From Lepagella sp002404675 (lineage in GTDB: Bacteria; Bacteroidota; Bacteroidia; Bacteroidales; Muribaculaceae): DNA of 64,000 nucleotides. Below the pieces are notes generated by a model that searched no databases, was not told the origin of the DNA, and saw only the letters and a list, made by a program, of their open reading frames with translations. The stretch covers positions 17,103 to 81,102 of the forward strand of contig CALERN010000005.1 in assembly GCA_937907575.1 (NCBI GenBank), read 5' to 3'. Shown piece by piece: positions 1 to 9,230 of the stretch; the first letter of the stretch is position 1; each line of letters begins with the position of its first letter. The position numbers were made by a program, and so were the translations under genes.

Positions 1-1199
1 AGTATTCGCTCGATGTTGGCTGCGGACAGTCGGCCTGATGCTGCGAGGCTCTCAATAGTGCTGATCTTGTGCTGGATAAGGTAGTCGTCAAACCCCTCCG
101 TCAGGCCGAAGAATGCCGCTTCGGCGGTGTTGGGAATGAACGAGAACACGGCATTCTCGAGGTCATGGTCGAGAGCCTTGGCTATCGGTTCTACCAGTTC
201 GTGGCCGAGAGCCTTGCGCTCGTTGTAGATGTCCTTGTCGCTGCCGCGTGAGAAGTAGATGCGCTCAAACGAGCATTTTGCGGGTGCGAGAGGCGTTAGT
301 ATCTGCTCAATGCGCGGTGTGCCGTCGCGGTCAACGATGAGAGCTTCGCCCGGTTGCAGCTCGCATACGCTTTCTGCTTCGAGGTCAAAGACAGTCTGTA
401 TCACAGGACGCTCGCTCGCCACGACTACTCTCTCGCCATCGATATGGTAGAACACCGGGCGTATGCCGTGAGGGTCGCGCAGCACCCACATGTCGCCGTT
501 GCCGACTATGCCGCAGATAGCATATCCGCCGTCCCACAGTGGTGCGCAGCGGTGCAGTATGTTGGCGACGTTGATGTCACGCGCTATCGCTTCCGACAGG
601 TCGAGGCCTTTCAGCCCGTTCTCCTTGTGGATTTTGTACAGGCGTTCATTCTCGCGGTCGAGTGCGTGTCCGAGCTGCTCGATGAGGAAGAACGTGTCGG
701 AATATGTGCGCGGATGCTGTCCGCTGGCGATGATATGCTCAAATATCTCATCGACGTTGGTGAGGTTGAAGTTGCCGCACAGCAGAAGGTTGCGAGCGCT
801 CCAGTTGTTTCGTCGCAGGAACGGGTGGACGTAGCTCAGGCCCGACCTTCCGGTGGTGCTGTAGCGCAGGTGTCCCATGTAGACATTGCCGACAAACGGC
901 TCTTCTTCGGGCTGTTCACGGCGTGCTTTCTCAATGGCTTTGTGTACCTTGCTGAATATGTCGCGTATAGCGTCCGCTCCCTCGGCACGCTCGCGGAAAA
1001 TGTACTCGTTGCCAGGCTTGACATTCATTTTCACGCAGCCCACGCCAGCAGCCTCCTGCCCACGGTTGTGCTGTTTCTCCATGAGCAGATACAGCTTGTT
1101 GAGGCCGTAGAGGCGAGTGCCGTATTTCTGCTGGTAGTATTCTATCGGTTTCAGCAACCGCACCATTGCGATGCCACATTCGTGTTTTATCAGTTCCAT
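1..1199 (-). CDS. purF: Amidophosphoribosyltransferase (long Bacteroidota PurF type), C-terminus outside window
   Basis: Partial gene: the first 399 codons read without a stop from ATG at 1199 to the left edge. PurF moves ammonia from glutamine onto PRPP, the first step of purine synthesis. The start MELIKHECGIAM has a cysteine at residue 8 followed by Gly, as expected for an Ntn-type glutaminase whose short propeptide is removed to free the Cys. The glutaminase region continues with NRGQEAAG, GHLRYSTTG and a CGNFNLTN stretch; later text covers the beginning of the phosphoribosyltransferase half. It matches the roughly 600-residue form typical of Bacteroides better than the shorter E. coli PurF. 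It is the last gene of the minus-strand run headed by purL, so two purine genes bracket that unit. Whether it is the main PurF or a paralogue cannot be told here. Confidence 0.85.
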   Translation of the reverse strand, partial: MELIKHECGIAMVRLLKPIEYYQQKYGTRLYGLNKLYLLMEKQHNRGQEAAGVGCVKMNVKPGNEYIFRERAEGADAIRDIFSKVHKAIEKARREQPEEEPFVGNVYMGHLRYSTTGRSGLSYVHPFLRRNNWSARNLLLCGNFNLTNVDEIFEHIIASGQHPRTYSDTFFLIEQLGHALDRENERLYKIHKENGLKGLDLSEAIARDINVANILHRCAPLWDGGYAICGIVGNGDMWVLRDPHGIRPVFYHIDGERVVVASERPVIQTVFDLEAESVCELQPGEALIVDRDGTPRIEQILTPLAPAKCSFERIYFSRGSDKDIYNERKALGHELVEPIAKALDHDLENAVFSFIPNTAEAAFFGLTEGFDDYLIQHKISTIESLAASGRLSAANIERI

Positions 1200-1246
1200 A
1201 TAGCGTTGTCGGAGGGAGTGTTGTGTATTAAATCAAAAACAGGTGG

Positions 1247-1699
1247 TCATTTTTTCATCAGGCGGTCGAGAGTCCGTTTGTCCTCGCGCTCCTTGATGGA
1301 CTGCCGCTTGTCGTACTGCTTCTTGCCTCGGCCGATGCCGATGACCAGTTTGGCGTACCCCTTGTCGGAGATGAACATCCGCAGTGGTATTACGGTATTG
1401 CCGGCCACTTCCGCCGCTTTGGCTATCTTGCCTATTTCGCGCCGTGTGAGGAGCAGCTTGCGGTCGCGCCGTGAATTGTGGTTGTTGTATGACCCGTAGA
1501 AATACTCGGCAATGTACATTCCTTTGACCCATATTTCGCCGTTTTCGACGAGGCAGTATGTGTCGGCAAGCGATGCCTTGCCCTGGCGTATTGACTTGAT
1601 TTCAGTGCCTGTGAGCACGATGCCCGCTGTATAGGTGTCGCCTATCTCATAGTCGAATGTTGCGCGGCGGTTCTTTATGTTGACTTGCTGTGGTGTCAT
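1247..1699 (-). CDS. smpB: SsrA-binding protein SmpB
   Basis: 150 codons, normal for SmpB, which binds tmRNA and delivers it to stalled ribosomes for trans-translation. Family marks include the N-terminal NRRATFDYEI, the TGTEIKSIR loop of the OB-fold, and the basic tail starting at GRGKKQYDKR and ending in DRLMKK, which enters the empty mRNA channel. It lies 47 bp upstream of purF and 42 bp downstream of the Yip1-like gene on the same strand, so cotranscription is likely. Nothing is truncated. Confidence 0.97.
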   Translation of the reverse strand: MTPQQVNIKNRRATFDYEIGDTYTAGIVLTGTEIKSIRQGKASLADTYCLVENGEIWVKGMYIAEYFYGSYNNHNSRRDRKLLLTRREIGKIAKAAEVAGNTVIPLRMFISDKGYAKLVIGIGRGKKQYDKRQSIKEREDKRTLDRLMKK

Positions 1700-1741
1700 G
1701 TCTTCTTTGTTTGTTTTGTCGTTGGATAATCTTCCTCGGTG

Positions 1742-2449
1742 TCAACTGAATATATATTTGAACAATATGGTCAGCCCTATCGTCGCAAATGACACCCAGG
1801 CTATGGTTTTGTAGTGCGTGTCTGATGGAATGCGCAGGAATTTCACGCCTTTCACTATCAGGTATATGCTGAATATCGGCATGAAGAACATGGCCGGCTC
1901 AAGTATTGGCGCCCAGGAGCCGATAATGCTCGCCAGCACAAGCGGAGATATCACAGCCATTATGTATATGCTGCCGAAACTGGTGCGCAATGCCTTGCAG
2001 ACTTTTTGCGGCAGCATGATTTCACACAGTATTGCCGTGCCGTAATATGTCAATAGGAAAGCCACTGCAGTTGTGATGCTTTTTACCAGAACTGATGCGG
2101 TGGTCGTTGCCGAATTGTGCATGAAGTCGGCAATGCTGCTCAACCCGGCTATCAGTATCAACGGAAAGAAGCACCCGAATTCAAAAGCACGCGCACTCAG
2201 TTTTGTGCGGCGTAAGTCTCTCCACCCTTCGACTGGGCCGAACATCAGTTTTATGAACAGCCACACCGGATTTTTGCTTGTGCGCTGTCTGTCCGGATGT
2301 TGCTTGGCTGTTGTTTCGGCGTCATCATGACTTTCCGCAGGAGATGGATTGGCATCTCCTGTCGCTGCGGCTTCGTCCTCCTCGGGCAGGGAATAATACA
2401 CCGAGCCGTTGTCGTTGTCATATCGGTCTTCCATGCTTTCAGTCGCCAT
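1742..2449 (-). CDS. Yip1-family integral membrane protein
   Basis: 235 residues. Residues 1-60 are acidic, low-complexity and probably disordered in the cytoplasm. About five membrane segments follow at 90-110, 122-145, 158-178, 183-203 and 214-233. The motif around GPVEGWRDL before the first segment, and the overall pattern, match bacterial Yip1/YIF1-domain proteins, whose function in bacteria is not settled. The start overlaps the end of the MurB/MBL gene by 11 bp, which suggests translational coupling. The family call rests on pattern recognition only. Confidence 0.7.
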   Translation of the reverse strand: MATESMEDRYDNDNGSVYYSLPEEDEAAATGDANPSPAESHDDAETTAKQHPDRQRTSKNPVWLFIKLMFGPVEGWRDLRRTKLSARAFEFGCFFPLILIAGLSSIADFMHNSATTTASVLVKSITTAVAFLLTYYGTAILCEIMLPQKVCKALRTSFGSIYIMAVISPLVLASIIGSWAPILEPAMFFMPIFSIYLIVKGVKFLRIPSDTHYKTIAWVSFATIGLTILFKYIFS

Positions 2450-4253
2450 AGTTGTGTGTGCATATTTCGATTGTCAGACCGTCGTATGCCGGATGCACGT
2501 TGTCGGGAAGTTCTGTGTCAAGACATTTGTGTTTCCCCGCTTCGTGCGCGAGGTGGGTGAGGTATGCCTGTCGTGGTTGTATCTCTCGGATTAGGTCAAG
2601 AGCCTGTCTTATGCTGAAGTGCGCAAAGTGCTTGCGGTGGCGCAATGCGTTTACAATCAGCGTGTCAACACCGTAGAGCTTCTCTCGCTCAGAAGGTTCA
2701 ATGCTGCTCGCGTCGGTGATGTACGCGAAATTCCCGATGCGGTAGCCGTATATGGGCAGCTTGCCGTGGAATACCTCTATGGGCACTATCTTGACACCAT
2801 TAATCTCAAACGGCCGCCCGTCGATGACGTGTGTCTCAAACTGGGGCACTCCTGGGTAAGGATGCTCGCGGAAACAGTAGTCGAGGCGGCGGCGCAGGTC
2901 GCCGTTGACATCGCTGCGCATGTACAGCGGCACATCGCCGAACACACACATCGGCCTCAGGTCGTCGAGACCTCCGACATGGTCGTAATGGCTGTGGGTC
3001 AGCAGCACTGCGTCTACGCTATGGATGTCATGCAGCAGAGCCTGGCTGCGAAAGTCGGGAGACACGTCGATCAGGATGTTCTGATCGTTGGTCTGTACAA
3101 GCACTGATGCTCTCATGCGCTTGTCATGCGGGTCATCTGACTGGCAGACCTCGCAGCGGCAGCCGATTTCGGGTATGCCTTTGGACGTGCCGCTGCCCAG
3201 CACAGTCACCTTAATTGATGTGTCGATATAGTTCACCTCGCGGCGCAGGCGTATGCCGTACTTTTGCATCACTGTATTCTCTATATGCTGAGCCAGCGCG
3301 GTTACGTCGGCGGCAGTGGCATTGCCGGTGTTGGCTATCACAAGGCACTGCTTGGGATATACTTGTGCACCCCCGACGCGGTAGCCTTTCAGCCCGGCAT
3401 GTTCGATAAGCCACCCGGCCGGGACTTTCACCCGGTGGTCGTCCACGCGGTATGACGGCACGTCGGGGTCTCGCCGCAGCACTTCCTCGCGGAAATAATA
3501 CTCAGACCCGACAGGGTTTTTGAAGAAGCTGCCCGCGCTGCCGATTACTTTCGGGTCCGGCAGTTTCTCATTGCGCAAACGCATTACCTCGCTGCGCACT
3601 TCTTCGGGAGAGGGGCTGTGTCCGAGGCTTTCGCTCCACGCTTTCAGCGGGCCGTAGTCGAGATGCTTAGCCTTGCCGTCGTGGTTGAGGCGGAAGCTGA
3701 CGCGCAGAATGAAGTAACGCCCCTTCCACTCGCGCTTGAAGCGGCTGTCGCGGTATCCGAACTGGCACTCCTCTCGTGAGAGCATCACGGTTCTGCGCGA
3801 CATTGTGTCGAAACACTCCACCGAGTGTATGTAGTCGCCGGCCTCCACACCGTATGCCCCTACATTCTGCACAGCAGCCGCGCCGACTTCTCCCGGTATG
3901 CCGGACAGGTTTTCAAGCCCTGAAAGCCCCTGCTCGATAGTCCACGCTATGAAATCGTCCATGCGTTCGCCTGCTCCAGCTATTGCGTATACCGTGTCGG
4001 GGTCTTTTTCGTAGCGGCGGAAGCCACGTATGCCGCAATGCAGTATAAGTCCGTCAAAATCACGGATGAACAGCAGGTTGCTCCCCTCGCCGATGTGGAG
4101 CACAGGAGAGTTGAGGTACTCCTGTGTCCGTGACAGCGCTTCCAGCTGCCGGACATTGGCGTATTCGGCATACATCCGCGTGCGGACCGGTATTCCGAAG
4201 GTGGTATGTGACGTGATGTCTATGTCGTGTTTTATCAAATCAGTCGCTTTCAT
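2439..4253 (-). CDS. murB: Fusion: UDP-N-acetylenolpyruvoylglucosamine reductase (MurB) + PhnP-like metallo-hydrolase
   Basis: A single 604-codon frame carrying two enzymes. Residues 1-343 are MurB, the FAD enzyme that reduces UDP-GlcNAc-enolpyruvate to UDP-MurNAc: FAD-binding GEGSNLLF (55-62), LSGIPGEVGAA (116-126), YRDSRFK with the expected Arg, GSAGSFFKNP (238-247) with the catalytic Ser, and REVNYI with a Glu near 339. Residues 347-604 are a metallo-beta-lactamase fold: VTVLGSGTSKG, a CRCEVC cysteine cluster (365-370), THSHYDH (419-425), ITDAS (512-516) and THLAH (566-570), all PhnP-like. Only about four residues join the two. Many relatives carry these as adjacent separate genes. A frameshift or lost stop at the junction cannot be excluded without reads, but both halves look complete. 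Confidence 0.88.
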   Translation of the reverse strand: MKATDLIKHDIDITSHTTFGIPVRTRMYAEYANVRQLEALSRTQEYLNSPVLHIGEGSNLLFIRDFDGLILHCGIRGFRRYEKDPDTVYAIAGAGERMDDFIAWTIEQGLSGLENLSGIPGEVGAAAVQNVGAYGVEAGDYIHSVECFDTMSRRTVMLSREECQFGYRDSRFKREWKGRYFILRVSFRLNHDGKAKHLDYGPLKAWSESLGHSPSPEEVRSEVMRLRNEKLPDPKVIGSAGSFFKNPVGSEYYFREEVLRRDPDVPSYRVDDHRVKVPAGWLIEHAGLKGYRVGGAQVYPKQCLVIANTGNATAADVTALAQHIENTVMQKYGIRLRREVNYIDTSIKVTVLGSGTSKGIPEIGCRCEVCQSDDPHDKRMRASVLVQTNDQNILIDVSPDFRSQALLHDIHSVDAVLLTHSHYDHVGGLDDLRPMCVFGDVPLYMRSDVNGDLRRRLDYCFREHPYPGVPQFETHVIDGRPFEINGVKIVPIEVFHGKLPIYGYRIGNFAYITDASSIEPSEREKLYGVDTLIVNALRHRKHFAHFSIRQALDLIREIQPRQAYLTHLAHEAGKHKCLDTELPDNVHPAYDGLTIEICTHNYGD

Positions 4254-4286
4254 GAGTTGTCTTGGTTTTGTGTGTCCGGGTGTGTT

Positions 4287-5240
4287 TTACTGTCTGAAAT
4301 CTACGAGTATGCCATCCTCGAATTGCAGGTATCTGCCGCCGTCGTATTTCCACAGGTCGAGGGTGTTGGCATAGCTGCGCCCGGAGTCCGCGTCTGCCGG
4401 CATCCCCATTGACAGGCGGCACTCCTGCTTGGTCATCCCTTGCCGCACGCGCCCTCGCTGTATCAGTTCCCACACGTCAGGCTCGATGTTGGGGTACTGC
4501 TTCTTCAGGTCGGTCAGGTAGAACAGCGAGGCGAAGCGACGGCTCGATGTCTGGCTGCCGTCTTCGGGGTTCATGTAGTAGTTGCCTACTGTGCCGCCGC
4601 TGTCTGTGAATGTCACCTTTATTGGGAAAATCATATTGCCCGGCGTGACTGCAGTCACTGTAACGGGGATGTATTTGCGCCCGACAAAATCCTCGTCCTC
4701 GTCATCATACCATAGCTGCGTGCGTGTCCAGTAGGTATTGCCGTGCATACGGCGGTCTATGGCATGGACAGTCTCCATGTCTATCAGAGCCGCAATGTCA
4801 AGACTGGTGAACTCTTTGGGCGCATTGTCCGTGGAAATGCCTGTGTCGTACAGGTATTTCCCTGCCGACCCTTCAAGTGCCAATGCGGCTGTGACGCTGC
4901 CGTCAGGGTGGTGTTCGGGTTGTGTGCCCGCATACGTCAGTATGTCGCCACGATGAGGTTGCTTGCCCGGATCGGCCGGGAGTGTCCGCTGCACGAGCAT
5001 AACGGCAAATTTATCGTCAGCCACATAGAACTGCCGCCCCTCTTTCCATTCCCCGAGTGGCGTGCCGTTGATGTCAGCAAGGTACAGGTCTTCTGCCGAC
5101 GGCGCGATCTCACGTGTGTCGCTTCGTGACAGCTTGATGGCCTGTGTGCTCTCGACACCGGTAAAACACGAGGTGAGTGAAGCCGTTGCGGCAACACTCA
5201 TCCCGGTTAACAGTATATGTATGATGCGGTGTCTATTCAA
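4287..5240 (-). CDS. Lipoprotein with a C-terminal BamE/SmpA-like segment
   Basis: 317 residues with a lipoprotein signal ending SLTSC (Cys25), so the mature protein is probably lipid-anchored. The middle has no recognisable motif. The last 60 residues (LIQRGRVRQGMTKQEC, then SMGMPADAD, then LWKYDGGRYLQFEDG) follow the G-M-T, G-x-P, W-x-Y plan of the SmpA/OmlA (BamE) fold. The start codon overlaps the purL stop as ATGA. Nothing in the sequence links it to purine metabolism, and its partner is unknown. Confidence 0.7.
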   Translation of the reverse strand: MNRHRIIHILLTGMSVAATASLTSCFTGVESTQAIKLSRSDTREIAPSAEDLYLADINGTPLGEWKEGRQFYVADDKFAVMLVQRTLPADPGKQPHRGDILTYAGTQPEHHPDGSVTAALALEGSAGKYLYDTGISTDNAPKEFTSLDIAALIDMETVHAIDRRMHGNTYWTRTQLWYDDEDEDFVGRKYIPVTVTAVTPGNMIFPIKVTFTDSGGTVGNYYMNPEDGSQTSSRRFASLFYLTDLKKQYPNIEPDVWELIQRGRVRQGMTKQECRLSMGMPADADSGRSYANTLDLWKYDGGRYLQFEDGILVDFRQ

Positions 5241-8200
5241 TGTTCAAACCATTTGCGTGCGTTGACGAATGCCGTCAGCCACGGGGTGATTTGGTCTCTC
5301 AGTCTGCCGGAGGGGTAGTAGCCGCACTGCCAGGGGAATATGGCGCGTTCCAGGTGCGGCATCATTGCCAGGTGACGGCCGTCCTTGCTGCAGATTGCAG
5401 CCACCGACCCGAATGACCCGTTGGGGTTGCCCGGATATGTGCCGTATGCGTAGCGTGCGGCGATGTTGTGGTCTGACAGTTTTCCGGGCAGTGAGAATCT
5501 GCCCTCGCCGTGAGCCACCCATATGCCGAGCTTCATGCCAGCGAGCGGCGACAGCATGACACTGTTGTTTTCGGGTATTTCAACTGACAGGAACGCAGAC
5601 TCAAACTTGCCCGACGTGTTGTGGTGCATCGACGGGTGAACCTCAGCCTCTGGCTCGATGAGCCCAAGCTCCATCATCAGCTGGCATCCGTTGCAGATGC
5701 CCAGCGAGAGCGTGTCCTCGCGTGCGTAGAAGTTCTTGAGGGCGGTGCGGGCTTTCTCGTTGTACAGGAAGCCGCCTGCCCAACCCTTGGCAGACCCCAG
5801 CACGTCCGAGTTGGAGAAACCGCCGCAGAATACTATCATGTTTACATCCTCGAGTGTCTCGCGTCCGCTTGTCAGGTCGGTCATGTGCACGTCCTTGACA
5901 TCAAAGCCGGCCAGATGGAGGCTGTATGCCATTTCGCGGTCGCCGTTGACGCCCTTTTCGCGGATTATGGCAGCCGTGATGCCCGACTTGCCAGGACGCT
6001 CGAATGACAGTCCGTAGCTGCTCAGTTTGCCATTGAACGAGGAGGGTATGTTGTACAGCACAGGCTGCTTGCGGTAGTTGCGGTAACGGAGTTCAGCGCA
6101 TTTCTCGCCGCTCTGGTCGCGGTCGAGCAGGTATGATGAGTGATACCATACGTCGCGCAGCTCGTCGATGTCAAATGTATATGTGCTGCCATGGTGCGTA
6201 ACTGTCAATGCGCGCTCCTTGCTGACGCTGCCGATTTTGTGGTAGCATACGCCGGCTGCCTTTAGTTCCTCCTCTGCTGTGGCGAGGTTGCTGTCTGCCA
6301 CCTGTATCACAACGCCTGGGTTCTCGGCAAAGAGTATTTTGACAATGTCGTCCTCTGCGAAGCTGTCGAGGTTTATCTCCATGCCGAACCGCGTGTTGGC
6401 GAAATTCATTTCCAGCAGGGTGGTAATCAGTCCGCCCGCGCTGATGTCATGCTGCGCCAGCACCAAGCCTCGGCGGTTGAGCGTTTGCAACGCGCAGAAT
6501 GCGGCGGCAAACGCTTCCGGATTTTTCACCGTCGGGGCTTCGCTGCCTACAGCGTTGAGCGACTGGAAGAATGCCGAGCCGCCCAGCTTGAACGCATCGC
6601 TGCTCATGTCTACATATATAAATGTGGACTGGCGCGAGGATGCCACCGGCGAGATGACCTTGCGGATGTCACGCACCTCTCCGGCTGCGGAGATGATGAC
6701 TGTGCCGGGGGCAAGCACCTTGCGGTCGCCGTATTTCTGGGTCATCGACAGCGAATCCTTTCCTGTCGGTATGTTCACGCCGAGCGCACGCGCAAATGCG
6801 GAGCAAGCCTCGACGGCGCGGTACAATGCGGCATCCTCCCCGGGGTTCTTGCACGGCCACATCCAGTTGGCTGACAGGGACACTGATTTCAGCCCGTCCA
6901 TGAGCAATGCTCCTGAAATATTGGTCAGTGCCTCGGCGATAGACAGCACCGAACCCTTTGCCGGGTCTGACAATGCTGCTTGCGGAGCATGACCTATGGA
7001 AGTGGCGATGCCGGCTTTGCCACGGTAGTCGAGCGTTGCCACGCCGCAGTCGCTCAGCGGCAGCTGCAAGCGTCCTTGGCATTGCTGTCGGGCAATGCGG
7101 CCAGTCACCGAGCGGTCTACCTTATTGGTCAGCCAGTCTTTGCAGGCAACGGCCTCAAGCTGAAGCACCTGATTCAAGTATTCGTCTATGTGTTGTGCAT
7201 CGTATTGCGCGTCGTGGTATTTATGCTCTACTGTCGTGTCCGTCATTACCGTCTTGGGTGAGTTGCCGAACATATCCGACATATTCAGGTCAATGGGGCG
7301 CACGCCGTCTTTCTGCTCAAACACGAAGCGGGCGTCGTCGGTCGTTTCGCCGACTACATAGAACGGTGCCTGTTCGCGCTCGGCAATGCGCTTGACGCGG
7401 TCGATGTCCTTTTCTGCCATTACCAGTCCCATGCGCTCTTGGCTCTCGTTGCCGATTATCTCTTTGGACGAGAGTGTCTTGTCGCCTACGGGAAGAGCTG
7501 CAATGTCGATTTTACCGCCGGTAGCCTCAACCAGTTCGGAAAGGGCGTTCAGGTGACCTCCTGCGCCATGGTCATGGATGCTGACACAAGGATTGCTTTC
7601 CATCTCCTCCAATGCACGAACCACGTTGCTGACACGCTTCTGCATCTCGGGGTTGGCGCGCTGCACGGCGTTGAGTTCTATTGAGTTGTCGTATTCGCCG
7701 GTCTCTACTGACGAGACTGCGCCGCCGCCCATGCCGATGCGGTAGTTGTCGCCGCCCATGACGACAACCTTCATCCCTGCTTCTGGCGTCTCTTTCAGCG
7801 CATCCTTCTCAGTACCCATGCCGATGCCGCCCGCCAGCATTATCACCTTGTCGTAGGCGAGTGTGCGGTTGTCCTCTTCATGCTCGAATGTCAGCAGCGA
7901 GCCGCAGATTAGCGGCTGGCCGAATTTGTTGCCGAAATCTGACGCGCCGTTTGATGCCTTGACGAGTATCTGTTCCGGTGTCTGGTACAGCCATGGACGT
8001 GCTGCCGGCGCTTTCGTCTCCCATACGCGGCCCGGAGTTTCGGGACGCGGATATGATGTCATGTAGACAGCCGTCCCGGCGATAGGCAGACTGGCTTTGC
8101 CGCCGCCCATGCGGTCGCGTATCTCGCCGCCGGTGCCGGTAGCCGCGCCGTTGAACGGCTCTACCGTAGTCGGGAAATTATGTGTTTCCGCTTTCAGCGA

Positions 8201-8926
8201 AATGACAGTCTTGATTTTGCGCTCCACGAAGAAGTCAGGACGGTCTGCATTCTCCGGTGCGAACTGCATGGCTTTCGGCCCGCGGACGAATGCTACATTG
8301 TCCTTGTATGCCGACACCAGCCCGTTGGGATGCTCCTGTGATGTCAGCTTGATCATCTTGAATAGCGACATGGGCATCTCCTTGCCGTCGATTACAAATG
8401 TGCCGTTGAAAATCTTGTGGCGGCAATGTTCCGAGTTGACTTGCGAAAAGCCGAACACTTCCGAGTCGGTCAGCCGCCGTCCCAGCCGCTGTGACAGCAG
8501 CGTGAGATACTCAATCTCGTCAGGTGAGAGGGCGAGGCCCTGCTCGCGGTTGTAGCTTTCGAGGTCATCAACGTGGACGATTTCCTCCGGGCGACGCGAC
8601 GTGTCGAACACCTTCTGCCCCAGTCCGTCATAGACGCTGCGGAGCATACGGTCATATTCAGGGTTGTCAGATGCAGCTCGCTCGAACATCTCGATGCGGG
8701 TCAGCCCATCGATACCCATATTGGCCGCCATCTCGACGGCGTTGGTGCTCCACGGAGTTATCATCTCGCTGCGAGGCCCGATGTACTTGCCTGTAATGCT
8801 GCGTGATTTCAGGGCATTAGCGCCCGAAAACAGCCAGTTCAGCTTGCTCACGGCCTCATCGGAGAGGGGCGCTGCGCTCTCAACGGCAATAACATGGTCT
8901 CTGTCCTTCTTGAAAAATGTAATCAT
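5237..8926 (-). CDS. purL: Phosphoribosylformylglycinamidine synthase, large single-chain form
   Basis: 1229 residues. The enzyme converts FGAR, glutamine and ATP to FGAM in purine synthesis. It is the long form in which the PurS-like, synthetase and glutaminase parts are one chain, close to the E. coli length of about 1295. Visible marks are SEHCRHKIF, KAETHNFPTTVEPF and GAATGTGGEIRD in the synthetase. The class I glutaminase at the C-terminus shows GICNGCQ (Cys near 1078), HGEGRF and PHLER (His near 1191, Glu near 1193). It heads the minus-strand unit reaching the window edge. A promoter -7 element lies just upstream on the minus strand. Confidence 0.97.
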   Translation of the reverse strand: MITFFKKDRDHVIAVESAAPLSDEAVSKLNWLFSGANALKSRSITGKYIGPRSEMITPWSTNAVEMAANMGIDGLTRIEMFERAASDNPEYDRMLRSVYDGLGQKVFDTSRRPEEIVHVDDLESYNREQGLALSPDEIEYLTLLSQRLGRRLTDSEVFGFSQVNSEHCRHKIFNGTFVIDGKEMPMSLFKMIKLTSQEHPNGLVSAYKDNVAFVRGPKAMQFAPENADRPDFFVERKIKTVISLKAETHNFPTTVEPFNGAATGTGGEIRDRMGGGKASLPIAGTAVYMTSYPRPETPGRVWETKAPAARPWLYQTPEQILVKASNGASDFGNKFGQPLICGSLLTFEHEEDNRTLAYDKVIMLAGGIGMGTEKDALKETPEAGMKVVVMGGDNYRIGMGGGAVSSVETGEYDNSIELNAVQRANPEMQKRVSNVVRALEEMESNPCVSIHDHGAGGHLNALSELVEATGGKIDIAALPVGDKTLSSKEIIGNESQERMGLVMAEKDIDRVKRIAEREQAPFYVVGETTDDARFVFEQKDGVRPIDLNMSDMFGNSPKTVMTDTTVEHKYHDAQYDAQHIDEYLNQVLQLEAVACKDWLTNKVDRSVTGRIARQQCQGRLQLPLSDCGVATLDYRGKAGIATSIGHAPQAALSDPAKGSVLSIAEALTNISGALLMDGLKSVSLSANWMWPCKNPGEDAALYRAVEACSAFARALGVNIPTGKDSLSMTQKYGDRKVLAPGTVIISAAGEVRDIRKVISPVASSRQSTFIYVDMSSDAFKLGGSAFFQSLNAVGSEAPTVKNPEAFAAAFCALQTLNRRGLVLAQHDISAGGLITTLLEMNFANTRFGMEINLDSFAEDDIVKILFAENPGVVIQVADSNLATAEEELKAAGVCYHKIGSVSKERALTVTHHGSTYTFDIDELRDVWYHSSYLLDRDQSGEKCAELRYRNYRKQPVLYNIPSSFNGKLSSYGLSFERPGKSGITAAIIREKGVNGDREMAYSLHLAGFDVKDVHMTDLTSGRETLEDVNMIVFCGGFSNSDVLGSAKGWAGGFLYNEKARTALKNFYAREDTLSLGICNGCQLMMELGLIEPEAEVHPSMHHNTSGKFESAFLSVEIPENNSVMLSPLAGMKLGIWVAHGEGRFSLPGKLSDHNIAARYAYGTYPGNPNGSFGSVAAICSKDGRHLAMMPHLERAIFPWQCGYYPSGRLRDQITPWLTAFVNARKWFEH

Positions 8927-9230
8927 GCTGGTTGGTATACCTGTGTCTAATTATACCGCAAAGTTACACAAAAAAACTCGTTTTTTTATGCTCCTCGCAT
9001 GAGAAAAGTCGCGGCCGAACACAGCTCTTAACTCTACCCGAACTGCATGACATTGCATATTACAGATAAAAGCAGTAATTTTGCAGAGTATGTCGTCGCA
9101 TAGCCTGTAATGAAACCAGCGATTGCAACAAGACATCATCAGAACGCAGACCGCAATGCCTCTTTGGCATGTCTGGTCGCAAATTGGCAATTGCTCTCTC
9201 CCGGCAGACTGTTCATTTTGAGCAATAGTT
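8927..9230. promoter_or_regulatory. Divergent promoter region between purL and the flippase gene
   Basis: No gene is seen in these 304 bp. On the minus strand TAACTTTGC (8958-8966) is a Bacteroidota -7 element for purL, without a clear -33 TTG. On the plus strand TTG (9053-9055), 20 nt and TAATTTTGC (9076-9084) form a full promoter for the flippase, leaving a leader of about 135 nt. That leader contains a small stem-loop (ATGCC 9156-9160 with GGCAT 9166-9170, flanked by GACC/GGTC). No purine riboswitch was recognised. Confidence 0.7.

Noticed and set aside
354..1499. 381-codon plus-strand open frame
   Set aside because: Antisense to purF and smpB, which have clear family motifs on the other strand; the translation has no recognisable domain.
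8927..9230. Purine riboswitch before purL
   Set aside because: No conserved purine-aptamer core could be found; the leader on the purL side is only about 25 nt.
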